Source of the DNA: Duncaniella sp.
GTDB taxonomy: Bacteria > Bacteroidota > Bacteroidia > Bacteroidales > Muribaculaceae
NCBI RefSeq assembly: GCF_029054785.1
Contig: NZ_JAIDEN010000171.1
Span: forward strand, 1 to 15,444
DNA: 15,444 bases
Reading direction: 5' to 3'
Position numbers and translations under genes: made by a program. A model generated the notes under the pieces. It searched no databases and had not been told where the DNA came from. It saw only the letters and a program-made list of their open reading frames with translations. Below are positions 6,851 to 12,662 of the stretch, one piece after another. Numbering within the stretch: the stretch's first letter is position 1; the number at the start of each line of letters is the position of its first letter.

Positions 6851-7076
6851 CTCGTTTAGTTATAGAGCTAAATATAGATTTCTGCTGAAGCGTGAAATAG
6901 AAAAGTATTGTCTTGTAAATGGTGTGAGTGTCAAGGAGCTGGCTAAAATGTCAAAGGGTTACCCGTTAAGACAAGAGTTCTAGCATTATATGGAGAAAAA
7001 TTTGGTCATTAAGAAGTTGTTTGGATCGACAGCTCGAATAGAAGCTGCTATTGATGACGTCCTAATGATGTTTTAG
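6816..7076 (+). pseudogene. Small reading frame interrupted by one in-frame amber codon
   Basis: One frame runs from ATG at 6816 to TAG at 7074-7076, with a single internal TAG at 6981-6983. The first part encodes 55 residues, with a lysine/glutamate-rich helical stretch (LLKREIEKYCLVNGVSVKEL, about residues 23-42). The part after the amber codon encodes 30 residues ending KKLFGSTARIEAAIDDVLMMF, which looks like a natural protein end. The residue composition on both sides of the stop is protein-like, which suggests a recently broken gene. The putative start lies inside the terminator hairpin, so the true N-terminus may be lost. I do not recognise the family. Confidence 0.4.
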
Positions 7077-7101
7077 TTTAGCTAAAACGAACTTATTTTG
7101 C

Positions 7102-7109
7102 TAATTTTG
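7102..7109 (+). promoter_or_regulatory. Probable -7 element of the tsaD promoter
   Basis: TAATTTTG matches TAnnTTTG exactly and lies 27 bases before the tsaD ATG. The -33 half is weak: TTTA at 7077-7080, with a spacing of 21 bases. The leader would be about 20 bases. Confidence 0.55.
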
Positions 7110-7136
7110 CAGGGTAAATAAGAAAATCAAGGTCTT

Positions 7137-8153
7137 ATGAGTGTGATTATTTTAGGAATAGAGTCGTCGTGTGACGATACGTCGGCGGCTGTGATCCGCG
7201 ACGGGGTGCTGCTGAGCAATGTGATTGCTTCGCAGCAGGTCCATGCCGAGTTTGGCGGTGTGGTGCCCGAACTGGCTTCGCGCGCGCATCAGCAAAATAT
7301 CGTTCCGGTGGTGGATACCGCGCTTAAACGTGCCGGTGTGGCTAAAGAGGAGCTGAGTGCCATCGGTTTCACCCGCGGTCCCGGTCTCTTGGGCTCGCTG
7401 CTCGTCGGGACCAGTTTCGCCAAGGGTATGTCGCTGGGGCTGAGAATCCCGATTGTCGATGTCAACCATCTCCACGGCCATGTCCTTTCGCATTTCATAC
7501 GCCGCAAGGAGGATGATCAGGTTCCTGACTATCCTTTCATCTGCCTGCTGGTCTCAGGAGGCAACAGCCAGATAATTCTCGTCAGGAATTACAATGATAT
7601 GGAGATCCTCGGCCAGACGATCGACGATGCTGCCGGGGAGGCTTTCGACAAGTGTGCCAAAGTGATGGGGCTGCCTTATCCCGGCGGTCCGCACATCGAC
7701 CGGCTCGCGGCTGAGGGCGATCCGAAGCGTTTCCGCTTTGCCAAACCGCATATTCCGGGACTGGATTACAGTTTCAGCGGCCTGAAAACTTCGTTTCTCT
7801 ACACGCTGAGAGACGAGATCCGGAAGAATCCCGATTTCATCGAGCAGAACAAGGCTGATCTTGCTGCTTCGCTCCAGCGCACGATCATCGACATTCTGAT
7901 GGACAAGCTCGACAAGGCTGTCAGACAGACCGGAGTTAAGACTGTGGCCATCGGTGGAGGTGTGTCGGCCAACTCCGGGGTGCGCGATGCTGTGGCGGAC
8001 TATTGCAGCCGCCGCGGCCTGAGGGCGTTTATCCCTGAGAGGGTCTTTACGACCGACAATGCGGCTATGGTTGCCATCGCGGCTTATTACAAGTATCTCG
8101 ACCGCCAGTTCTGCCGCTATGACGAGGTGCCTTATGCCCGCGTTAAGGTCTGA
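7137..8153 (+). CDS. tsaD: tRNA N6-adenosine threonylcarbamoyltransferase TsaD
   Basis: TsaD transfers the threonylcarbamoyl group made by TsaC/TsaC2 onto A37 of ANN-decoding tRNAs, acting with TsaB and TsaE in the cytosol. The 338-residue product has the normal family length and motifs: GIESSCDDTSAAVI (7-20), PELASRAH (44-51), GPGLLGSLLVG (81-91), VNHLHGHVLSH (109-119) with metal ligands H111 and H115, SGGNSQI (140-146), DDAAGEAFDK (163-172), FSFSGLK-type YSFSGLKTSF (211-220), IGGGVSANSGVR (272-283) and TTDNAAMVA (305-313) with the third metal ligand D307. No key residue is missing. The base composition returns to that of the GC-richer backbone. Downstream comes cinA across an inverted-repeat-bounded spacer. 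Confidence 0.98.
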   Translation: MSVIILGIESSCDDTSAAVIRDGVLLSNVIASQQVHAEFGGVVPELASRAHQQNIVPVVDTALKRAGVAKEELSAIGFTRGPGLLGSLLVGTSFAKGMSLGLRIPIVDVNHLHGHVLSHFIRRKEDDQVPDYPFICLLVSGGNSQIILVRNYNDMEILGQTIDDAAGEAFDKCAKVMGLPYPGGPHIDRLAAEGDPKRFRFAKPHIPGLDYSFSGLKTSFLYTLRDEIRKNPDFIEQNKADLAASLQRTIIDILMDKLDKAVRQTGVKTVAIGGGVSANSGVRDAVADYCSRRGLRAFIPERVFTTDNAAMVAIAAYYKYLDRQFCRYDEVPYARVKV

Positions 8154-8170
8154 GAAACTGTTTTTTCAAC

Positions 8171-8372
8171 ATAAGTAACTCTTAAAAATTAAACGTAATA
8201 TGTTTTTACAAAGTAACTTCGGGAAAGACTTTTATACTTCCTGCGGTTTTATTCCGGTAAAAATCAAATTGTTCATCGGTCGTTTATATCTATAAACTCC
8301 CTCTTCACTCTTTGATTTTTCCTCGAAATAAACCTCGCATCAAGTATAAATTAATTTTCAAGAGTTACTTAT
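8171..8372. mobile_element. MITE-like element with 22-bp terminal inverted repeats
   Basis: The tsaD-cinA spacer is bounded by two inverted 22-base arms, 8171-8192 and 8351-8372, which match at 21 of 22 positions. The outer 13 bases (ATAAGTAACTCTT) are perfect. The arms are 158 bases apart. TA dinucleotides lie near both ends, which would fit a TA target duplication (IS630/Tc1-type), although the palindrome itself produces this pattern. A partial inner copy, AAGTAACTTC, lies at 8211-8220. The interior is AT-rich with no reading frame of note, as expected of a non-autonomous element. The right end lies nine bases before the cinA start. A long-range mRNA stem is the alternative. Confidence 0.5.
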
Positions 8373-8381
8373 CGGACAGAG

Positions 8382-9641
8382 ATGAAAGTTTCAATAATTG
8401 TGATCGGCGACGAGCTTCTGCTCGGCCAGGTCACGGACACCAATTCCGGAGATATTGCCCGTCATATCGCTCCATACGGCTGGGAGGTCAATGATGTGCA
8501 GACTGTCGGCGACGAGGCCGGGGAGATCCGTCTCGCGATCGACCGTGCGTTTGAACTGAGCGATGTCGTGCTCACAACCGGTGGCCTCGGTCCTACGAAG
8601 GACGATATCACCAAGACTGTCATGTGTGACTATTTCGGCGGTGAGCTGAAGGAGGATCCGGAGGTGCTGGCCAACGTGCTCGATGTGGTCAGCCGCCGCG
8701 GATTCAAGATCAACAAGCTGACGGCTGCGCAGGCCATTGTCCCGACATCGTGCCGGGTGATTCAGAACCGTGTCGGGACTGCCCCGATCATGTGGTTTGA
8801 GAAGGATGGGAAAGTGCTTGTCTCACTTCCGGGTGTGCCTTTCGAGACCCGCGAGATGTTTACAACTGAGGTGTTTCCGCAGCTTTGCGAGAAGTTCAGG
8901 ACCGATGTCGACATAGAACATGCCGTCCTGATGGTCACCGACTATACTGAAAGCGGTCTTGCTGAGAAGATTGCGCCCTGGGAGGAGGCTCTGCCGGAGT
9001 ATCTCCATCTGGCCTATCTGCCGAAACCGGGCCTGATCCGCCTGCGCATCGACGGCGCTCACCGCGACAAGGATTTCATCACCGCGGAAGTCCGCCGTGC
9101 CGCCGGAGAGCTGGTGGAGATGCTTGGCGATGCGGTGATTGCGACCGATGATCTGACTCCTGCCGAGATCCTGCTGCGCCGCTGCCGCGAACGCGGGCTG
9201 AAACTGGCTACGGCTGAGAGCTGCACAGGGGGCAACATTGCCCATGAGATCACTCTGATAGCCGGTTCGTCGGATGTGTTTGCCGGCTCGGTCGTGAGTT
9301 ACAGCAACGAGGTCAAGATGACGGTGCTCGGAGTGGGTGCGGAGACTCTTGAGGCCAATGGGGCTGTGAGCCTGCCGGTGGTCCGCGAGATGGCAGAAGG
9401 CGCTCTGAGAGCCATCGGCGCTCAGGTGGCTGTGGCTACCAGTGGCATAGCCGGTCCGGGCGGAGGCAGCGAAGAGAAGCCTGTCGGAACGGTCTGCATG
9501 GCCGCTGCTGTCGTTACTCCCGATGGCCGGACGCTCTGCGAGACGGAGACCCATCATTTCCCCGGAAACCGCCGTAGGGTGATCGAGGCTTCGACCACAC
9601 GGGTGCTCATCAAGGCAATCAAACTGCTGCGCTCATTGTAG
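8382..9641 (+). CDS. cinA: CinA family protein, fused MoCF-like and PncC (NMN deamidase) domains
   Basis: This 419-residue protein has the usual two-domain CinA layout. The N-terminal MoCF-like domain (COG1058) shows IGDELLLGQVTDTNSGDIA (8-26), TTGGLGPTKDDITK (65-78) and SLPGVPFE (148-155). The C-terminal domain (about 262-419) is the PncC type, with LATAESCTGG (275-284), FAGSVVSYSNEVK (300-312) and ATSGIAGPGGGSEEKPVGTV (352-371). Characterised CinA proteins of this type hydrolyse ADP-ribose-type nucleotides and/or deamidate NMN in pyridine nucleotide recycling; a competence role is historical and not expected here. It follows tsaD, a common Bacteroidales pairing, but the 202-bp inverted-repeat element lies between them. 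A strong terminator follows. Confidence 0.96.
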   Translation: MKVSIIVIGDELLLGQVTDTNSGDIARHIAPYGWEVNDVQTVGDEAGEIRLAIDRAFELSDVVLTTGGLGPTKDDITKTVMCDYFGGELKEDPEVLANVLDVVSRRGFKINKLTAAQAIVPTSCRVIQNRVGTAPIMWFEKDGKVLVSLPGVPFETREMFTTEVFPQLCEKFRTDVDIEHAVLMVTDYTESGLAEKIAPWEEALPEYLHLAYLPKPGLIRLRIDGAHRDKDFITAEVRRAAGELVEMLGDAVIATDDLTPAEILLRRCRERGLKLATAESCTGGNIAHEITLIAGSSDVFAGSVVSYSNEVKMTVLGVGAETLEANGAVSLPVVREMAEGALRAIGAQVAVATSGIAGPGGGSEEKPVGTVCMAAAVVTPDGRTLCETETHHFPGNRRRVIEASTTRVLIKAIKLLRSL

Positions 9642-9680
9642 GGGGCTGCGGCGAACCATAGACTCGGAAAATACGTTTTA

Positions 9681-9723
9681 CAGACAGACGGAACCCGCTC
9701 AGGAGCCGTCTGTCTGCTTTTTT
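9681..9723 (+). terminator. Strong intrinsic terminator after cinA
   Basis: CAGACAGACGG (9681-9691) and CCGTCTGTCTG (9706-9716) form a perfect 11-bp stem with a 14-base loop. A six-T run follows (9718-9723). It lies 39 bases past the cinA stop. Confidence 0.92.
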
Positions 9724-9769
9724 GCAGCCGACAATAGTTTTCAAACCTTTATAAAAATAATAGAATATT

Positions 9770-10063
9770 ATGACTTACGATCAGGAAATCCGCAGCTCTA
9801 AGGTTGTGTTGATGGAGTTTTACGCTACGTGGTGTCCCCACTGCCAACGGATGATGCCGGTTGTGGCCAAGGTCAAGGAACAGCTTGACGGTCGTGCCGC
9901 CGTCTGCCAGCTTGATATCGATAAAAACAAGGAGGCTGCCGATGCGGCTGAGGTGCATTCCATTCCGACGTTTCTGATTTATGTCGACGGCAAGGCTGAG
10001 TGGCGTCACATGGGTGAAATCGACGGCGAGGCTTTGTTGAGCAAGGTTGAGTCGTTTCTTTGA
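9770..10063 (+). CDS. Small cytosolic thioredoxin-fold protein with a CPHC active site
   Basis: This 97-residue protein is a complete single thioredoxin domain without a signal peptide. It has LMEFYATWCPHCQRMMPVV (14-32) with redox cysteines C22 and C25, a QLDIDKN strand (47-53), the cis-proline loop SIPTFLIYVDG (64-74, P66) and a closing helix. Thioredoxins normally have CGPC; CPHC is the DsbA dipeptide and generally makes the disulfide more oxidising. The domain otherwise follows TrxA and lacks the DsbA helical insert. It is probably a thiol-disulfide oxidoreductase of the cytoplasm, partner unknown. It lies between two terminators and so is probably its own transcription unit. No clear TAnnTTTG promoter is seen in the 40 AT-rich bases before it. 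Confidence 0.88.
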   Translation: MTYDQEIRSSKVVLMEFYATWCPHCQRMMPVVAKVKEQLDGRAAVCQLDIDKNKEAADAAEVHSIPTFLIYVDGKAEWRHMGEIDGEALLSKVESFL

Positions 10064-10258
10064 CGAAGGCTTCCGATGGTCCGGCCCACGTCCGATGTCT
10101 GACCCAGGGTGTCTCTGAGTGAATGTCCCCTGGATGAATCCAAGAATGTCCGGAGTGGGGTAGTGCTCAAGGCCTGTCCCGACGTTGAGTCGGTTGAGCC
10201 GGGCTATACAGCATGTGTCTGCGCCATCAAGAGGAAGTCTGTGTTCCCCGAAACATAT

Positions 10259-10315
10259 CGTCCTCCTGCCGTCCTGCCAATATTTTCAGGCAGGAGGGCG
10301 TGAGGACGTTTTTTT
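10259..10315 (+). terminator. Intrinsic terminator downstream of the thioredoxin gene
   Basis: CCTCCTGCC (10262-10270) pairs with GGCAGGAGG (10289-10297), and an overlapping outer pairing CGTCCTC (10259-10265) with GAGGACG (10302-10308) is also possible. Seven Ts follow directly (10309-10315). It lies about 200 bases past the thioredoxin stop. Confidence 0.85.
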
Positions 10316-10444
10316 GAGGTAAGTGGGGTTTTGATCTGTTGATTGATGTGGGGGGTAATGTGGAATGTTTCGCACCTACGGCGCTTTGAGGGTGGGGGTG
10401 TTGCTGTTTAACCACAGCTGCGGACACCTACGGCGCCCTTGCAG

Positions 10445-10640
10445 TGGCCTGGATTCGCCCGCCGCTGACGCGGCTTGGGTGATGGGTGCCTGCTGTGCGG
10501 CTTGGGTAGTTGGCCTGGATTCGCCCGCCGCTGACGCGGCTTGGGTGGTGGGGGCTGCTGCGTGGCTTGGGTAGTTGGGCGGATTCGTCCGCCGTTGACG
10601 CGGCTTGGTTGGTGGGAGCCTGCTGTTGCGCAGCATGTGT
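10445..10640. repeat. Three imperfect tandem repeats of about 65 bp
   Basis: Units can be aligned on GGATTCG at 10451, 10517 and 10581, giving periods of 66 and 64 bases. Each unit carries the hairpin GCCGC-TGAC-GCGGC (in the third copy GCCGT-TGAC-GCGGC, which still pairs through G-U in RNA), followed by a G-rich TTGGGT/TTGGTT segment. The plus strand is G-rich and the minus strand C-rich throughout. The third copy is more divergent. There are no unique spacers of CRISPR type. Confidence 0.75.
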
Positions 10641-10733
10641 AATGGAGGCCCAGGCTTTGTCGTTTGTGGCGTGGTGGATGGTGCGGTTGTGGTATTGGCT
10701 GGTGGTAATGTGATTTTGAAATGTGATCTGGAA

Positions 10734-11324
10734 TCAGGTGTAAATTGTGTCATCTGATTCTACCAGATATGTTCCTGTGTAAAACAGGAACATTGTGCCG
10801 GTGCCATAAGGCATGTCGTAGCAGATGACAAAGTCGCCTGAAATATTATATTTGTAGGTCCGTGAAGATTCATCATCATAATAGGTGACATAATTATCAG
10901 AGAATTTGAGATTATATTCACCTGCACTGCGCCATACTTTGCTCATGAGCAATTTTTTTGTGAGTTTTCCGGTCGTTTTTGCGTATTCGGCTACTGGGAC
11001 GTTGAGGATCTGGCTTTTTCCGAGGAGAACGTCATCGACGGTTGCAGAGATGAAGAAAGGGAGTTTAGACCAGTCGGCGTTGCTGAAAGTCGAAGCGTTG
11101 CCGATGGTGAGGGAAAGAACGCCGAAGTCATCGGAAGTAGCCGATTTGGTCTCGGAGCAGACGAGTGCTCCTGTGCTGTCGGTGATGTCAATTCTTACAC
11201 TGACGGTCTCGTCTGCTCTCGGTTGGCCGGTTGCAGCGTCAAGGAGTGAGACCTGATAGCCGATCTGGGCGTTGATATTGAATGTGGTTAATAAAGTGAA
11301 TAGAAGTGGGATAAAACGCTTCAT
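10734..11324 (-). CDS. Secreted Bacteroidetes-type paralog 3 of 3, conserved N-terminal and variable C-terminal domain
   Basis: This 196-residue protein begins with a signal peptide (MKRFIPLLFTLLTTFNINAQ, 1-20). Residues 21-117 are a domain widespread in secreted Bacteroidetes proteins, marked by GYQVSLLDAATGQPRADETV (22-41), SETKSATSDDFGVLSLTIG (57-75), DWSKLPFFISA (84-94) and SQILNVPVAEYAK (104-116). The last motif matches the 'TSQLLSVPYALYAK' ending I know from such proteins. The C-terminal part (about 125-196) is beta-rich, with SKVW (128-131), YKYNISGDFVICY (157-169) and FLFYTGTYL (179-187); it is clearly related to the end of the paralog at 12048-12662. The role is unknown; it is exported to the periplasm or surface. 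It is the last gene of the cluster, 42 bases after the previous stop. Confidence 0.8.
   Translation of the reverse strand: MKRFIPLLFTLLTTFNINAQIGYQVSLLDAATGQPRADETVSVRIDITDSTGALVCSETKSATSDDFGVLSLTIGNASTFSNADWSKLPFFISATVDDVLLGKSQILNVPVAEYAKTTGKLTKKLLMSKVWRSAGEYNLKFSDNYVTYYDDESSRTYKYNISGDFVICYDMPYGTGTMFLFYTGTYLVESDDTIYT
11068..11193. repeat. 126-bp segment identical to 11731-11856
   Basis: This part of the third paralog gene is base-for-base identical to 11731-11856 in the second, in the same orientation. About 70 further bases on the 5' side of the genes match with only four differences. The identity covers the conserved N-terminal domain and ends well before the C-terminal domains, which do not align. 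A recent duplication or gene conversion would produce this. Confidence 0.95.
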
Positions 11325-11366
11325 TTTTATGTCTTTTGAGTTTATAGGTTGTTTTTAAACAATCTC

Positions 11367-11987
11367 TTAATGTGCCAAGACGCCGATATCACCTGCTTTT
11401 CCGATTAATCGTCCGTCAGATTTATTGTAAGCGAATATGCCGAAAGATGTTATGATTGTATAACCTGAAATGACGTAAGGCGAAGCCTTGCTGAATCCAC
11501 CGCCCTCTCCATCAGTCCATCTCACAGATAATTTGGCTGTGCTTGATGTGAACGAAATTGTACCGGCACAATCAGTTTCGTTATCGGTAAATGACCAGTT
11601 TCTGCCTAAGATCTGTTTTTTGTCAAGGCTATCGGTCTGCTTTGCGTATTCGGCAACGGGGACGTTGAGAATCTGGCTTTTTCCGAGGAGGATGTTATCA
11701 ACAGTTGCCGAGATATAGAAAGGGAGTTTTGACCAGTCGGCGTTGCTGAAAGTCGAAGCGTTGCCGATGGTGAGGGAAAGAACGCCGAAGTCATCGGAAG
11801 TAGCCGATTTGGTCTCGGAGCAGACGAGTGCTCCTGTGCTGTCGGTGATGTCAATTTTTACACTGACGGTCTCGTCAGCTCTCGGTTGGCCGGTTGCGGC
11901 GTCAAGGAGTGAGACCTGATAGCCGATCTGAGCGTTGAGAATCAAAGTTGTAAATAATGCAAATATCGTGATGGCAATGCGATTCAT
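11367..11987 (-). CDS. Secreted Bacteroidetes-type paralog 2 of 3, with a divergent C-terminal domain
   Basis: This 206-residue protein has a signal peptide (MNRIAITIFALFTTLILNAQ, 1-20) and nearly the same N-terminal domain as its neighbours (21-117, ending SQILNVPVAEYAK). Differences from paralog 3 in that domain are few, such as KID for RID, YIS for FIS and DNILLG for DDVLLG. The C-terminal part (about 126-206) is different: RNWSFTDNETDCAGTISFTS, then SVRWTDGEGGG and a hydrophobic YVISGYTIITSFGIFAYN stretch. A faint pattern shared with the other ends (Trp near the start, then beta strands) is possible, but I would not claim homology. It starts 60 bases after the previous stop. Function unknown; secreted. 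Confidence 0.78.
   Translation of the reverse strand: MNRIAITIFALFTTLILNAQIGYQVSLLDAATGQPRADETVSVKIDITDSTGALVCSETKSATSDDFGVLSLTIGNASTFSNADWSKLPFYISATVDNILLGKSQILNVPVAEYAKQTDSLDKKQILGRNWSFTDNETDCAGTISFTSSTAKLSVRWTDGEGGGFSKASPYVISGYTIITSFGIFAYNKSDGRLIGKAGDIGVLAH
11731..11856. repeat. 126-bp segment identical to 11068-11193
   Basis: This is the second copy of the identical block, inside the paralog gene at 11367-11987. The corresponding part of the third relative (12048-12662) is similar in protein but differs at many bases, so the identity is specific to this pair. Confidence 0.95.
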
Positions 11988-12047
11988 ATTTGATTGGGAA
12001 AAGAATAAAACAAATAGATTGTGATATATCTATGTCTTGGGGAAGAG

Positions 12048-12662
12048 TTATTTGTAATCCGTTCCATCTGCTTCGGCTAAACAAGATCCTGTGTAAAAGA
12101 GATGTTTGGAATCAGTCCAAGATCCATAGCAAACAATCAGATTTCCGAAAATGACATATTTATAGGTGGCGGAATATCCACCATCGTAAGGATTAGAATG
12201 AACTAATGTTGCGGTTTCGTCTGTAAAGCGAAACGAATAAGAACCTTCTCCTTCGGAATAGCTACCGGTCCAGACTTTGCTTTTAAGGATGCTTTTATCA
12301 AGATCTGCAACTTTCTTAGCATATTCGGCTACCGGAACATTCAGAATCTGGCTTCTTCCGAGCAGAACGTCGTCGACGGTTGCGGAGATGTAGAAAGGCA
12401 GCTTTGACCAGTTGGCGTTTTCGAAAGTAGAGGCATTGCCGATGGTCAGAGAGAGCACACCGAAATCATCGGAAGTGGCCGATTTGGTCTCGGAGCATAT
12501 TAACGAACCTGAGGAGTCGGTTATTTCGACTTTTACACTGACTGTTTCGTCGGCTCTCGGCTGGCCGGTTGCAGCGTCGAGGAGAGATACCTGATAGCCT
12601 ATCTGGGCGTTGAGACCGAGGGCTATGAAGAGAAATAATATTGTGAAGAGCTGTTTTTTCAT
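12048..12662 (-). CDS. Secreted Bacteroidetes-type paralog 1 of 3
   Basis: This 204-residue protein has a signal peptide (MKKQLFTILFLFIALGLNAQ, 1-20) and the conserved domain at 21-117. It carries more substitutions than the other two share between them, for example VEITDSSGSLIC and STFENANWSKLPFYIS. The C-terminal part (about 124-204) has SKVWTGSYSEGEGSYSFRFT, ATYKYVIFGNLIVCYGS and HLFYTGSCLAEADGTDYK. It aligns in order with the end of the paralog at 10734-11324: SKVW, YKY-I-G--IVCY, LFYTG--L-E-D-T-Y. A small beta-barrel of lipocalin-like type is a plausible fold. Its ATG overlaps the stop of the 709-residue gene as ATGA (12659-12662), so the two are probably translationally coupled and may act together. 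Confidence 0.8.
   Translation of the reverse strand: MKKQLFTILFLFIALGLNAQIGYQVSLLDAATGQPRADETVSVKVEITDSSGSLICSETKSATSDDFGVLSLTIGNASTFENANWSKLPFYISATVDDVLLGRSQILNVPVAEYAKKVADLDKSILKSKVWTGSYSEGEGSYSFRFTDETATLVHSNPYDGGYSATYKYVIFGNLIVCYGSWTDSKHLFYTGSCLAEADGTDYK

Larger units (their letters stand above)
6733..7136. other. AT-rich region between the XRE-type gene and tsaD
   Basis: This 404-base stretch continues the AT-rich island. It contains the terminator of the XRE-type gene (6805-6850), an interrupted small reading frame (6816-7076) and the tsaD promoter (near 7102). No intact gene is visible. Confidence 0.6.
10064..10733. other. 670-base region without a convincing gene
   Basis: This convergent spacer lies between the plus-strand thioredoxin gene and the minus-strand export cluster. 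It holds a strong plus-strand terminator (10259-10315), two copies of ACCTACGGCGC (10374-10384 and 10426-10436) and GC-rich tandem repeats (10445-10640). Open frames exist on both strands, but they follow from GC-rich repeats with few stop codons and resemble no protein family I know. A plus-strand frame at 10109-10303 (64 codons) runs into the terminator and is not credited as a gene. Confidence 0.6.

Noticed and set aside
6022..7076. Toxin-antitoxin pair (XRE antitoxin plus small toxin)
   Set aside because: The regulator is large for an antitoxin, a terminator separates it from the second frame, and that frame is broken and unrecognised.
8823..9557. A 244-codon minus-strand open frame opposite cinA
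   Set aside because: It is antisense to a clearly real gene with perfect family motifs; its translation is rich in Arg, His and Ser without any family signature.
10109..10303. A 64-codon plus-strand frame after the thioredoxin gene
   Set aside because: It runs into the terminator hairpin and has no recognisable sequence; codon use gives no support.
10445..10640. Possible CRISPR array
   Set aside because: The period is about 65 bp with conservation across most of the unit, there are no distinct short repeats with unique spacers, only three copies exist, and no cas gene is nearby.
10376..10753. A 125-codon minus-strand frame with repeated TTQAASAAGESRP peptide
   Set aside because: The repetition comes from the GC-rich tandem DNA repeats; the plus strand is open over the same repeats, and the frame overlaps the end of the secreted paralog.
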